Shown one piece after another: positions 10,092 through 18,971 of a stretch of 64,000 nt of DNA. Below the pieces are notes generated by a model. It searched no databases. It was not told where the DNA came from and was given only the letters and a program-made list of their open reading frames with translations. The position numbers were made by a program, and so were the translations under genes. This DNA is from Tunicatimonas pelagia. Its GTDB lineage: Bacteria > Bacteroidota > Bacteroidia > Cytophagales > Cyclobacteriaceae. How positions within the stretch are numbered: the first letter of the stretch is position 1; each line of letters begins with the position of its first letter. The stretch spans positions 5,407,001 through 5,471,000 of the forward strand of contig NZ_CP120683.1 of NCBI RefSeq assembly GCF_030506325.1. Reading direction: 5' to 3'.

Positions 10092-10136
10092 GTATAAACA
10101 AGTAAAGCCAACTTCTGCTGGCTTTACTTGTTATAC
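10092..10136. terminator. Hairpin after the lipoprotein gene
   Basis: A perfect 13-base stem (10098-10110 with 10119-10131) with an 8-base loop extends further with one bulge. It lies 16 bases past the stop of the minus-strand lipoprotein gene. No long T-run follows on that strand, so it may be a weak terminator or an mRNA-stabilising hairpin. Confidence 0.55.
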
Positions 10137-10152
10137 ACACTCTTAGTTCACT

Positions 10153-11208
10153 TTAGAAGTAAATGCGGTCATACCTATATGTTGCATTTCGATAGACGTA
10201 GGTATGAACGCTAGCATCATACCAGGGATGTGTAGAATCCCAAGTGATATCTGCAAGGTCAATGTAAAACTCAACATTATCTAAAACTGTGGTAGTAAAG
10301 TTAGTGCCTGCATAGCCCGTAGGTTCATTGCTGAAACTCACATCGTAAGTATAAGTAGGAAAGCCAAATGTAGTAGGGAATAGGGCATGAGAACCATCAG
10401 CGTCTATTGAAAAACGTAAACTCCCCTTCATCCTTGCATTAGAAGTCTTCCATTTTTTTGTTGGAAAACTTCTCGCTAAATGAGCAAACTCAATGAATAG
10501 ACCTAAGTGTATACCTGTATAGTAACCGGAGTACGCGTAGGGCGTTATACCAAATCTATGCTTAATATCATCAATGTAGAATTCTTTCGAGGCACCTACG
10601 GGTAGATAATATACTTTTCCGAATAGCTTGTTCTTTTTAAGGTCGGGGCTTTTCAATTTTATAGTTCCGTATTCTAACACTTCATTATCAACACCAAGTC
10701 TAGCGTTGGTAGGTTCAATTTCATCTTGAAGAAATACTTCCTCAAATTTATTCACCATAATATTATCACTTTCTTCGATCTCGCCACCTGATAAGACTTT
10801 TTTCTTCAATTCTTGAAAAGCGTCTTCAGTGGTATTGAACAAAATGTACTCAGTATCTTGATTGAACCAGACGATATCGTTAGCTACTTGGAACTCTTTC
10901 CTACCATTGAGAATTGACGAGTGTATTTGTACAGCTAAATCATCTGTAAAGTTTTCTGGTGAATTTCTATAAGGTTCAAAAGAAACTTCTTTTACCCAGG
11001 AAGAGTACTGGTTTTCGTCTAAACTAGAAAGCGAGTCTAATAAAGATACTAAAGTTGCTTTATCATCAAATACGAGTCGGTCATTACTAACTTGGAAACC
11101 ATCAAACTGAGTTTGAGTAGGTTCTAGTAGGTTTTTTTCTTGGATAACTTCATCTTGACATGAAAATATCAAAAGTGGAACACATATTAATACAAAAAAC
11201 TTTTTCAT
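10153..11208 (-). CDS. Uncharacterised lipoprotein
   Basis: A 351-residue protein whose first 17 residues are a lipoprotein signal, with the cysteine in LLIFSC at the lipobox position, so it should be anchored in the envelope. No family was recognised. The middle (60-150) is charged and helix-prone; the last 150 residues are rich in Tyr, Phe and Thr in alternating patterns suggesting beta-strands. The start follows an A-rich leader, and a possible -7 box (TACCTTTA on the minus strand, 11264-11271) lies about 55 bases before the ATG. A hairpin follows the stop. Nothing nearby indicates a function; the XRE regulator upstream is divergent. Confidence 0.7.
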   Translation of the reverse strand: MKKFFVLICVPLLIFSCQDEVIQEKNLLEPTQTQFDGFQVSNDRLVFDDKATLVSLLDSLSSLDENQYSSWVKEVSFEPYRNSPENFTDDLAVQIHSSILNGRKEFQVANDIVWFNQDTEYILFNTTEDAFQELKKKVLSGGEIEESDNIMVNKFEEVFLQDEIEPTNARLGVDNEVLEYGTIKLKSPDLKKNKLFGKVYYLPVGASKEFYIDDIKHRFGITPYAYSGYYTGIHLGLFIEFAHLARSFPTKKWKTSNARMKGSLRFSIDADGSHALFPTTFGFPTYTYDVSFSNEPTGYAGTNFTTTVLDNVEFYIDLADITWDSTHPWYDASVHTYVYRNATYRYDRIYF

Positions 11209-11412
11209 CTTAAAAATTTTGGTTGAAGTGAATTAAAAATAAGGTCGACGTAAGCTTACTGTGTAAAGGTATTTGTATATAATATATGTGTTCCAAATCA
11301 GTACGTTTAATTTATTCTTTATGAGATTGCAAATTGAATTTATTTAACTCTTATTTAGAATAATATAAATATTTGATATATTCTTGCAACTTATTAGATA
11401 ATTCATACATCA

Positions 11413-11796
11413 ATGGATATTTATAAAAAACTGAGAAAGATAAGAGAGTACAGAGAATTCTCTCAAGAATATGTGGCATCGAGGCTTGGTATGACTCAGA
11501 ATAGTTATAGTAAAGTGGAAAGAGGTATTGGTAAAATTACTGTGGATAGACTTGAAAAAATTTGCGAGGTTTTGCAAGTAGATTCTCAGGCTGTTTTGGT
11601 AGCTGATGAAAGAAGTTTGCTACAAATTATAAATGGGCGCAACGATCATAATGTGTATGTTTCTAGCGAAAATTCAGAAAAAATACGATCATCCCTATGT
11701 GATTTATACAAGCTTCGTATTCAGCACTTGAAAGAGGAAATTACCTTTTTAGAAAGTAGTTTAGAAAAAAGTGCTTCCACTTCTCAGACTAGGTAA
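11413..11796 (+). CDS. XRE-family helix-turn-helix regulator
   Basis: A 127-residue DNA-binding protein. Residues 5-60 form a Cro/C1-type HTH (SQEYVASRLGMTQNSYSKVE is the core), and the C-terminus (about 95-120) is a short amphipathic coiled coil, probably for dimerisation. Its base composition is more AT-rich than its neighbours, which could mean horizontal origin. It is transcribed divergently from the unknown lipoprotein gene and its 3' end overlaps the opposing methyltransferase gene by 8 bases. No toxin or phage partner is adjacent, so the target is unknown. Confidence 0.85.
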   Translation: MDIYKKLRKIREYREFSQEYVASRLGMTQNSYSKVERGIGKITVDRLEKICEVLQVDSQAVLVADERSLLQIINGRNDHNVYVSSENSEKIRSSLCDLYKLRIQHLKEEITFLESSLEKSASTSQTR

Positions 11797-12637
11797 CCCC
11801 AAATTCTTTGTGCTTACTTTTAAGATAACCTGATACTTCTGAATGTGATTTTTCTTTCTCGAAGATGACGAACAAATGTGAATCAAGAAGGGTGTTTAGG
11901 CTAGTGGCAAGTTTGAACTGTTCTTTGTAGATAGAAGTCTTAGTTTGTAGATCATAATCTTTATTCTTTCGCATGTTCCTACGATAGTTGAGGTAAGTCG
12001 ATAAATAGATAAATGGATAAAAGAATGGTAAAAGCAAAGTAGACGTTGGACGAGAGCGAGTAAAGACGATATCTACGATTTTAAATCCTGCCAAAGCAGC
12101 TAATGTTCTTAATTTCTGTATGCCGATCAGAAAAATATGGCCGAAATATATTTCGTTAGTGATGTGTTGCTGACTCATCCAAACGGAATCCATTTCATTA
12201 GGGGGCATAATTTTGTTGTACCTCTCACACTCAGAAAGAAAATAACTTAGTCGGGATCGGAGATTAGAGTAGTTAGGAGTGGTAATTATCATCCTTCCCC
12301 CAGTCTTCAGTACTCTACTAAATTCTCGCAGGGCATGGAACTGGTCAGTAAAATGCTCAATACCTTCTTGACAGATAATCCAGTCAGCAAAGCTATCACT
12401 TAGCTCAACTTTTTCATTAATATTCACTCGCTTACAGTTTAGTCCTTCAACATCAAAATACTCTGGAAACAAATCAAAAGGGTAGACTTGGGCACCAATA
12501 GATTGGGCAATACGGGAGGTTACGCCATTACCGGCCGGTAAATCCACTACAATTTTGTCCTTGAAGTCATTAGGGTGTTGCAGTAAATATTTCTTTACAT
12601 AGTATTTGATACTCTTAGGGTTGTCTTCGTAGTTCAT
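11789..12637 (-). CDS. Class I SAM-dependent methyltransferase
   Basis: A 282-residue methyltransferase of the Methyltransf_11 type. Motif I is VDLPAGNGV (31-39), the acidic binding region is near 54-60, CQEGIEHF (89-96) is the post-motif, and LKTGGRMIITTPN (110-122) is motif III. The C-terminal half has a hydrophobic segment (about 185-200), suggesting membrane association. It is the last gene of a minus-strand run of glycan genes starting at 16.58 kb, so it probably methylates a sugar or lipid intermediate of the surface glycan (inference). A scrap of a second copy lies just upstream at 12.87-12.92 kb. Confidence 0.82.
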   Translation of the reverse strand: MNYEDNPKSIKYYVKKYLLQHPNDFKDKIVVDLPAGNGVTSRIAQSIGAQVYPFDLFPEYFDVEGLNCKRVNINEKVELSDSFADWIICQEGIEHFTDQFHALREFSRVLKTGGRMIITTPNYSNLRSRLSYFLSECERYNKIMPPNEMDSVWMSQQHITNEIYFGHIFLIGIQKLRTLAALAGFKIVDIVFTRSRPTSTLLLPFFYPFIYLSTYLNYRRNMRKNKDYDLQTKTSIYKEQFKLATSLNTLLDSHLFVIFEKEKSHSEVSGYLKSKHKEFGVT

Positions 12638-12668
12638 TGATCCAGGTGTGAATTATTCTTACTTTTTT

Positions 12669-12772
12669 TCTACTGAAATGCCAGCTAAATAGGTAGCTTC
12701 TTTGGCAAAGGATACCTCAATGTATTGGGCTATCTTTCTGATAGGCGTTCGACTTGGATAAGGCATTGGTCG
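12669..12772 (-). pseudogene. Remnant of a GT9 heptosyltransferase 3' end
   Basis: Read on the minus strand this gives RPM....RTPIRKIAQYIEV followed by SFAKEATYLAGISVE. That aligns with the C-terminal 35 residues of the intact GT9 gene about 1.1 kb upstream (RPM....GPIGKKAEYIEA then TFAKEASDLSDISVE). No start or upstream part remains. With the methyltransferase scrap beside it, it records an old duplication of this cluster. Confidence 0.8.
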
Positions 12773-12865
12773 CAACAATGTAACATTCACTTAAAACCAT
12801 TTAGAACCTCATTTTAACTACCATTCCACACCTGAGCTACCTATCTAATTTCTGGGGACTATTAT

Positions 12866-12915
12866 ACCAGAAGGAGCTATGGGTTAGTGGCAAGTTTGAA
12901 CCGTTCTTAATAAAC
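12866..12915 (-). pseudogene. Remnant of a duplicated methyltransferase gene
   Basis: About 50 bases match the 3' part of the neighbouring methyltransferase gene around 11.91-11.94 kb. On the minus strand they read VY(stop)ERFKLATNP(stop)LLLV against IYKEQFKLATSLNTLLDS in the intact protein. The fragment carries two stops and has no start. It lies between the GT9 scrap and the FkbM gene. Confidence 0.68.
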
Positions 12916-12935
12916 AAACCTGTATCTAACATAGA

Positions 12936-13757
12936 TCATCCTTTAATCCATAGAATATCCATCCCCCGTTCGGGATGAAGAAGATATTCATAAGAGGTAT
13001 CAATCAATCGACCGCCTTTTCCGATAATTTTAGGGGTATAATTGCACTGATACAGGGTATCTAGAAAATCTGAAAAAGCTACACCACCTTTTTCCATATA
13101 GGAAGGGGAATATTCAGTATGTACAAAAGGAACATGCTGAAGTAGTTGCTGACTACCCTGTAATACAAAATACTCATACCCTTCCACATCAATCTTCACA
13201 AACTTTACCTGTGAATATTCAACTTTTTGCGCTTGTAGAAACGTATCCAAGGTAGTGGTAACTACTTCTATTTGCTGGCCATGATTGATAGGCAGTAACG
13301 AATGTCTTCCTCGGTTTTTTGAAGGATAGAGGTAAAGTGTCTCTATTCCTTCTTTGTTAGAAAGGGCTTCCGTTCGGCAAATAATCTGATTTGCATTATT
13401 TTGTTTTACATTCTTTACAAGAAGTTGATAATTAAGCGGATCAGGTTCAAAAGAGAAAATTTTGGTGTCTGCCGGTCCGTAACGGGAAAAAATCAATGAG
13501 AACCATCCAATATTTGCTCCAACATCAATAATTACATCATTTTTTCTGAAAGGAATATTCTGTAGAAAACATGCGGTATTATCAGGTTCACATATGCCAA
13601 ATTTATAAATATGCCGACCTAAGACATCCTCGGTCTTGAACGTAATTGTAAGTTTATGCTCAGAAAGAGTTCGAGACATATACGGTACATGTAGTAACCA
13701 TCTGGCTATAAAGTGGACAAAGCTGTTAATAAATGTTCTTATACTATTTATTTTCAT
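12936..13757 (-). CDS. FkbM family methyltransferase
   Basis: A 273-residue SAM-dependent methyltransferase probably acting on a sugar of the LPS core or a surface glycan. From the ATG at 13757 the SAM motif IDVGANIGWFS begins at residue 77, FEPDP is near 104, and the complete KIDVEGYE signature is at 188-195. This start makes an ATGA overlap with the stop of the upstream GT9 gene, implying translational coupling; an alternative ATG lies 12 bases further upstream. All motif residues missing from the FkbM-like protein at 6.8 kb are present here. Confidence 0.85.
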   Translation of the reverse strand: MKINSIRTFINSFVHFIARWLLHVPYMSRTLSEHKLTITFKTEDVLGRHIYKFGICEPDNTACFLQNIPFRKNDVIIDVGANIGWFSLIFSRYGPADTKIFSFEPDPLNYQLLVKNVKQNNANQIICRTEALSNKEGIETLYLYPSKNRGRHSLLPINHGQQIEVVTTTLDTFLQAQKVEYSQVKFVKIDVEGYEYFVLQGSQQLLQHVPFVHTEYSPSYMEKGGVAFSDFLDTLYQCNYTPKIIGKGGRLIDTSYEYLLHPERGMDILWIKG

Positions 13758-14713
13758 TTCAATTTCCAATTAATAATTCTCCTGATAGCTTCCTCTACTG
13801 AAATATCCGATAAATCGGAAGCCTCTTTGGCAAAGGTTGCCTCAATGTATTCGGCTTTCTTTCCAATGGGACCCCAGCGTCCGGCGTGCATGGGGCGTTG
13901 GTCGGGATACAACCCCAAAGCATAAATACCACTGGTAGCAGCGATATGCAATGGTCCGGTACTACAAGCCACCAGCCCATCAGCGTGGCTAATAAAGTCA
14001 ATAAATTCGGATAATGAAAAAGCCCCGGTGGTATCTTTTACGTGGGGTAGCGTAAAAAATTCAGGACACTCCGCCTTTATTTTCTCACCTTCTTGTGCGG
14101 TGCCTGTAATTAAAATCTGAAACTTCGCAGGGGACAATTGCTCAACCAACGCGAGATAATAGCGTAAGGGCCATTCTTTAGCACTTCCCTGTGATTTGGG
14201 GTGCAGAAGCAGGTTGAATTTGTCAGTAGCTAAATACTGACTAAAGTAGTCGCGCAGGTGCTGAGAAGGGTTCCATCTGTAGTAAGCCGACAATTGATCT
14301 AGAGAATAATCAACCTTTGGGGTGAGGGGGCGCAGTAGCTGTAGGTTTAACTGGGCTTCGTGCAGATCACTATTTTTCCGGCCAAGATTGACTAAGCGGT
14401 TGCAACTAAACCAATGAAAAACGCGGTGACTAGTACCAACTCGCTGGGGAATTTTTTGCTGCTTTGCCCATCGGCTAATAGCGGAGCGGGGCAACACATG
14501 AATAACTATATCGGCCGAAATTACCGGAGGGTTTTCTTCATTCCATTCGTAAAATTCATCCACAAAGGCGCAGCGTTCTATAATAGCCCGCGTATATGCT
14601 TTCCCTAAAAAGCTGACGTGGACTTCGGGAAATAGTGCTTTTAGAACCCCAGCCATGGGTAGGGTAAGTATCACATCCCCGATGCTATCAGTACGGCTCA
14701 GGAGTATTCTCAT
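13754..14713 (-). CDS. Glycosyltransferase family 9 (heptosyltransferase-like)
   Basis: A 319-residue GT-B enzyme of the ADP-heptose:LPS heptosyltransferase family. The N-terminal RILLSRTDSIGDVILTLP is the acceptor-domain signature, and the C-terminal donor-domain motif is CSTGPLHIAA followed by GLYPDQRP. It acts at the cytoplasmic face of the inner membrane on lipid A-core. It is coupled by 4-base ATGA overlaps to the GT4 gene before it and the FkbM gene after it. Donor specificity (heptose or another sugar) cannot be read from sequence. A decayed copy of its 3' end lies at 12.67-12.77 kb. Confidence 0.88.
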   Translation of the reverse strand: MRILLSRTDSIGDVILTLPMAGVLKALFPEVHVSFLGKAYTRAIIERCAFVDEFYEWNEENPPVISADIVIHVLPRSAISRWAKQQKIPQRVGTSHRVFHWFSCNRLVNLGRKNSDLHEAQLNLQLLRPLTPKVDYSLDQLSAYYRWNPSQHLRDYFSQYLATDKFNLLLHPKSQGSAKEWPLRYYLALVEQLSPAKFQILITGTAQEGEKIKAECPEFFTLPHVKDTTGAFSLSEFIDFISHADGLVACSTGPLHIAATSGIYALGLYPDQRPMHAGRWGPIGKKAEYIEATFAKEASDLSDISVEEAIRRIINWKLK

Positions 14714-15798
14714 GCGGTGGATACGTTGTTCATCAGTTGGGTTAATCGGGCAAAGTGATCGGAGGCCTGGAACTGCTCTTTGGCTTTTTCGCGACCTGCT
14801 TGGGCTAAGCGCGTTCGCAAACTAGGGTCGTCAACTAGTTTTTGTAGACAGTCAGCTAGTTGTCGGCTATTTTCCCGCTCAAAGAGTAAACCATTTTCAT
14901 CGTCGTCAATAATTTCAGGAATACCGCCGTAGTTAGTGCCCACTACTGCCACCTCGCCAAGCATAGCCTCAATCAGGGTTAGCCCAAATGTCTCGTTAAG
15001 GCTAGGCATGACAATAATATCCATTTGGGGCATGAGGCTGGTAGCGTTCGGGTGAAATCCCATAAAATGTATTTGAGATTCCAAACTATATTCCTGAATA
15101 GATTCTTTAAGTCGGGTAACGTAGGATTCGTCCATCGTATCTCCGTAGAAGTAGGTGCTGGGCGTAATACCCCGCTGCCTGAGGTGATGTAAGGCTTCAA
15201 CGATAACGTGTTGTCCCTTCATGCGATCAATCCGGCTAAATACGCCAATTTGAGTTTGGGATGGTTTTGGGTCGTTCGTCGAGGGAGAAGATTGAGGCGG
15301 TGCTGATACGCCGTAGTACAAGCGTACTACCCGCCTGGGGTCAACGGCAATATTTTGCCTCAACTGTTGCTGAACCTGATTGGTAATAGCAATAAAAAGG
15401 TCAATAGAACTGTAGAGAAAACGGTGGTAAAGGTCTTTTTTGGTATGATGAAGCGTCATCTGTCGGGTATGCACAACCGAGAAAGAGTAGGAAGTTAGTC
15501 GCTTGCTCAGCGCTACTACCAATAAATCAGCTTTGTGGTGTACGTGCAGTATATCAATCTGCTGTTCCTTGATTATTGAAGCTAACGTAATAGCCCGGCC
15601 AATTACATTGTACCATCGCCCGGGGGGCAGGGTGGTATGCTGAATTCCATCTTGCTTCATTAGTGAGGCCAACCGGGTTTCGGGGGCTACCACCGCCAAC
15701 GAAAGGTGACCAGATGAGGTAAAGTGTTGGCAGCAGCGGTGAAAATACAATTCTAGTCCGCCTAAACTGCTGGCTAGGCATAGCTCAAGGATGCGCAT
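14710..15798 (-). CDS. Glycosyltransferase family 4
   Basis: A 362-residue retaining GT-B glycosyltransferase. The N-terminal GGLELYFHRC loop, the mid-protein GVFSRIDRMKGQHVIVEAL and the C-terminal E-x7-E motif (NETFGLTLIEAM) with the following GGIPEII are characteristic. It transfers a nucleotide-activated sugar in the cytoplasm. It starts 3 bases after the GT2 stop and overlaps the GT9 gene by 4 bases, within the minus-strand core-glycan operon. The sugar is unknown. Confidence 0.88.
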   Translation of the reverse strand: MRILELCLASSLGGLELYFHRCCQHFTSSGHLSLAVVAPETRLASLMKQDGIQHTTLPPGRWYNVIGRAITLASIIKEQQIDILHVHHKADLLVVALSKRLTSYSFSVVHTRQMTLHHTKKDLYHRFLYSSIDLFIAITNQVQQQLRQNIAVDPRRVVRLYYGVSAPPQSSPSTNDPKPSQTQIGVFSRIDRMKGQHVIVEALHHLRQRGITPSTYFYGDTMDESYVTRLKESIQEYSLESQIHFMGFHPNATSLMPQMDIIVMPSLNETFGLTLIEAMLGEVAVVGTNYGGIPEIIDDDENGLLFERENSRQLADCLQKLVDDPSLRTRLAQAGREKAKEQFQASDHFARLTQLMNNVSTA

Positions 15799-15801
15799 GA
15801 T

Positions 15802-16581
15802 TTAGGTAAGTAGTGAGGATGCTTTTCGGCGTTTGCTGTAAATTTTACTGTACTTCAAAAAGTTAGAATAGCCGGATAAAACACATACCACAAACCCATA
15901 GTAACCGTCTAAAAATCCCAACTGGAAAAAGTATTTCTTTACAAAGGTAAATAGAGGGTTAAGAATTACATGAACCAAAATATTAACCCTACGGTCTTTC
16001 CGTATTGCCTCATCCGAAGCAATTTCGGAAAAGCGATTGGCAGTACGGGCGTGGTCTTCAACAGAAGGAAAAGAGTAGTGCAGCAAATCACCGTTTAGGT
16101 GGTGAGTGCTGCTACCTGCTATCATTTTCACCGAATCGTGGGGGTTCTCACCACCCCAACGCCCTTTCTGACGGTTCCAGAGCCGTAGTTTGGTATCTGG
16201 GTACCAACCGCAGTGTTTGATCCACTTTCCGCAGTAGCTGGTGAGACGGTTAAAGCGGTAGGCATCGTAATTACAGTGCTGTTTAACTTGCTGGATAGAC
16301 CGGAACAACTCAGGAGTGAGGGCTTCATCAGCATCCAACGCCAAAATATATTCGTGTTCTGCTTGATCCAGAGCGTAATTTTTCTGCTGAATATGTCCTT
16401 CAAACGTATGTTCAATGAACCGTATCCCTAATCCCTGGCAAATCTCTTTGGTTTTATCGGTAGAATAAGAGTCAACCACGAGTACCTCATCCGCCAGCTC
16501 TTTCACTGAGTTAATGCAGCGTTCAATATTCTTTTCTTCGTTGTAGGTGATAATCGTTACCGATAGTTGCACAGCGGTCAT
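15802..16581 (-). CDS. Glycosyltransferase family 2, WaaE/KdtX-like
   Basis: A 259-residue inverting GT-A enzyme. LSVTIITYNEEKNIERC opens the nucleotide-binding fold, VDSYSTD lies near 36-42 and the metal-binding DAD is at 83-85 within ALDADEAL. Length and the C-terminal YGFVVCVLSGYSNFLKYSK segment fit the LPS-core beta-glucosyltransferase group (WaaE/KdtX). It is the first gene of the minus-strand operon running to 11.8 kb, and the divergent GT9 gene begins 70 bases away. LPS-core assembly is likely (inference from family and context). Confidence 0.85.
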   Translation of the reverse strand: MTAVQLSVTIITYNEEKNIERCINSVKELADEVLVVDSYSTDKTKEICQGLGIRFIEHTFEGHIQQKNYALDQAEHEYILALDADEALTPELFRSIQQVKQHCNYDAYRFNRLTSYCGKWIKHCGWYPDTKLRLWNRQKGRWGGENPHDSVKMIAGSSTHHLNGDLLHYSFPSVEDHARTANRFSEIASDEAIRKDRRVNILVHVILNPLFTFVKKYFFQLGFLDGYYGFVVCVLSGYSNFLKYSKIYSKRRKASSLLT

Positions 16582-16599
16582 AAATACGTATTACATTTG
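16567..16599 (+). promoter_or_regulatory. Candidate Bacteroidota promoter for the GT9 gene
   Basis: TTG (16567-16569) and TACATTTG (16592-16599) are 22 bases apart, fitting the TTG / TAnnTTTG pattern. Transcription would start near 16605, so the ATG at 16650 rather than the GTG at 16602 is the likely start of the gene. The -33 element lies inside the 5' end of the divergent GT2 gene. Confidence 0.42.
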
Positions 16600-16649
16600 C
16601 AGTGGCAATTTACAAGGGGAAAAATGCCGAACAAATACTTAATTGCGCT

Positions 16650-17684
16650 ATGAAGAGGGAGGATATTTCCCGGGTACTACTTATTCAGACTGCCTACATT
16701 GGTGATGTTATCTTGATGACCCCTCTGATAGAGAATCTGCGGAAGATAGTTCCAACTACTCAGATTGATGTGCTTATTAACCATGATACTGCTTCAGTAT
16801 TAGCTGGGCATCCACATATTAATGAGTTATTGCTCTGGAACAAAAGAGAACGAAAAAAGCGTAACCTACTGAGGTTACTACAGAAAATTCGGGAGAATAA
16901 CTATGATGCGGTACTCAACTGCCATCGATATTTTTCTACCAGGTTGCTTACTGCGTTGTCTGGAGCTAAGTGTAAAGTTGGGTTCAACCACGGCTCACTA
17001 GCTCGTTGGCTAGATATTCAAGTTTCCCACCAAATTCCGGGAGATCAGCATGAAGTAGACCGTAACTTGGGCTTATTAAGTGCACTCTTGCCTGATACAG
17101 AGAAATCTCAATTAGAACGCCAACCCAAACTGTACCTGTCAATCGGTGATCAGGAACAGGTGCTACCGTACCAAGCGGAGGCGTATCTCTGCATAGCCCC
17201 CACCTCCGTATGGTTTACTAAGCAATTTCCGGCTGAGAAGTGGATAGAACTTATTGATAATCTACCGTTTGAGGGAAAGATTTACCTGCTGGGGGCACCG
17301 ACTGATTATGAATCTTGCGAAATCATCAGGCAGAAAAGTAAGCGTGACACTGTAGAAAACTTGGCCGGAAAGCTGTCGTTGCTCCAATCTGCGGCACTAA
17401 TGGCGAAGGCAGTGCTTAATTATGTGAATGATTCGGCACCTTTGCACTTGGCTTCGGCTATGAATGCCCCGGTTTGTGCAATTTTCTGTTCTACTGTTCC
17501 TGAATTTGGGTTTACACCACTATCTGACTTTTCGGAGGTAGTAGATGTAAGTAGTTCATTGAGTTGCCGCCCGTGCGGAATACATGGTCACGGTGCTTGC
17601 CCCCAGAAGCATTTTCGGTGTGCGTATGATATTAGGGTACATCGACTTGTAGAAGTGTTCCAAAAAGCCCAAATCTCCCATTAA
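16650..17684 (+). CDS. Glycosyltransferase family 9 (heptosyltransferase, WaaF-like)
   Basis: A 344-residue GT-B enzyme starting MKREDISRVLLIQTAYIGDV, the acceptor-domain signature. The donor-domain motif is NDSAPLHLASAMNAP, followed by a Cys cluster near the C-terminus (CRPCGIHGHGACP and FRCAY) seen in many WaaF-type heptosyltransferases. An upstream GTG at 16602 would add 16 unrelated residues and lies at the predicted transcription start, so it is not preferred. It is divergent from the core-glycan operon and converges with the GT4 gene 2 bases downstream. It probably adds a heptose to the LPS inner core. Confidence 0.88.
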   Translation: MKREDISRVLLIQTAYIGDVILMTPLIENLRKIVPTTQIDVLINHDTASVLAGHPHINELLLWNKRERKKRNLLRLLQKIRENNYDAVLNCHRYFSTRLLTALSGAKCKVGFNHGSLARWLDIQVSHQIPGDQHEVDRNLGLLSALLPDTEKSQLERQPKLYLSIGDQEQVLPYQAEAYLCIAPTSVWFTKQFPAEKWIELIDNLPFEGKIYLLGAPTDYESCEIIRQKSKRDTVENLAGKLSLLQSAALMAKAVLNYVNDSAPLHLASAMNAPVCAIFCSTVPEFGFTPLSDFSEVVDVSSSLSCRPCGIHGHGACPQKHFRCAYDIRVHRLVEVFQKAQISH

Positions 17685-17686
17685 GG

Positions 17687-18775
17687 TTATTTATCTTGGG
17701 TTAGTTTCTGGAAAAAAAACTCATATTGGTTTAGCATACGATCAATAGAGAAATCATCAAGTGCAGTACGGCGACCTGCCTCACTGAATGATTGTTGCAG
17801 AGTAGTGTTGCTAAGTAGTTGATTAATATACTGGGCTAGCTGTTGCTCGTTTTCATTCTCAAATAAAAACCCATTAACCCCATGTTGAATCAGTTCTGGG
17901 TTTCCACCTATTTTTGTAGCAATAACTGGTACCCCCAGAGCCATTGCCTCGAGCAGTGACTGGGAGAGACCTTCTATCACCGAGGGAAGTACATTAACAG
18001 TAAACAACGGATAATGGTGTAGTACATCATTATTATTTATAGAACCCGCATAATGCACTCGGTGGTGGGTAGGTAACTGTTCGCGAACCGCCTTTAGTTC
18101 TGGGGCTTCTTCAATTCCGACAAATAACACATGCGTTGGCTGATTGACGAATTTAAGGGCAGTAAGTAGTTGCTTTTGCTCTTTGTAACGGGCTACACAG
18201 CCAATAACTAGCTCGTTTGGTTGGATTTGATAGTGGTTTCGCCAAGAGCTGATGATCTCAGGCTTAATGTTGGTATATTTTTCTTTTGGCGTGCCATTGT
18301 AAATAACCTGAATATGTTGCTCAGGAATGCCAATTGCTTGGATGGATTGCTTTACCCCTTCGCTAACGGCTACGATTGCATTGGTGCCTTTGGTGTAGAA
18401 CGTGTTCTGACCCAGTGCGCCTATACTTTTTGCTATTTGTCTTCGGGTATGAATTAGCTTAACCGGAAGCTTATACCACCACTTGGCTAAAATGGTAGTG
18501 TATCGGTCTTTACTTGATTGGGCATTAATAAGCTCGATATTATACTCCCGGACTAACGATGCTAGCTGACGTATACTGGGTAGATGGAGCTTACTGGCAA
18601 AAGTGAAATGAACTGGCTCTACTTGGGTGTTTTCTACCAGCTTCCAGAGCAAGGTTCCCCGAGGGCAGGCAACCCATACTTTGTGGCCTCGGTGGGCTAG
18701 CCCTTTAGCTAAGTACGAAACCGAATAGGTTGACCCGGCGATGCCAGCTGCTTCAGAAGTAATTAGAATATTCAT
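17687..18775 (-). CDS. Glycosyltransferase family 4
   Basis: A 362-residue retaining glycosyltransferase. It shows the N-terminal GIAGSTYSVSYLAKGL loop, GCVARYKEQKQLLTAL at the start of the donor domain, and SVIEGLSQSLLEAMALGVPVIAT, with the E-x7-E pair, followed by IGGNPELI. It converges tail-to-tail with the GT9 gene, with two bases between stops. It probably contributes to the same LPS-core or surface glycan. The sugar cannot be predicted. Confidence 0.87.
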   Translation of the reverse strand: MNILITSEAAGIAGSTYSVSYLAKGLAHRGHKVWVACPRGTLLWKLVENTQVEPVHFTFASKLHLPSIRQLASLVREYNIELINAQSSKDRYTTILAKWWYKLPVKLIHTRRQIAKSIGALGQNTFYTKGTNAIVAVSEGVKQSIQAIGIPEQHIQVIYNGTPKEKYTNIKPEIISSWRNHYQIQPNELVIGCVARYKEQKQLLTALKFVNQPTHVLFVGIEEAPELKAVREQLPTHHRVHYAGSINNNDVLHHYPLFTVNVLPSVIEGLSQSLLEAMALGVPVIATKIGGNPELIQHGVNGFLFENENEQQLAQYINQLLSNTTLQQSFSEAGRRTALDDFSIDRMLNQYEFFFQKLTQDK

Positions 18776-18903
18776 AAATAGAACGCCAGTGAGTAGGCAA
18801 GTTAGAAAAATGTAGTAATAGAATCAGCCTTGTAAGGCATCTCAATTGAACCGTGCTAATAATAAGCTATATTTTAGTTTTTGTAAAGATAGTAATCAGT
18901 AGT

Positions 18904-18945
18904 GAGCGACACGCGGTGTGCGACACTCGGTGTGCGACACGCGGT
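18904..18945. repeat. Three tandem 14-base units
   Basis: Three head-to-tail copies of a 14-base unit (gtgcgacacgcggt; the first has ga for gt at its start and the middle has one C-to-T change). Each is two related heptamers with internal dyad character. They lie between the GT4 start and the LpxL-like stop, both on the minus strand. This is one more member of the 7-base-unit repeat class in this window. Confidence 0.8.
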
Positions 18946-18971
18946 ATCAACCAGTAATCGCGTATCTCTTT

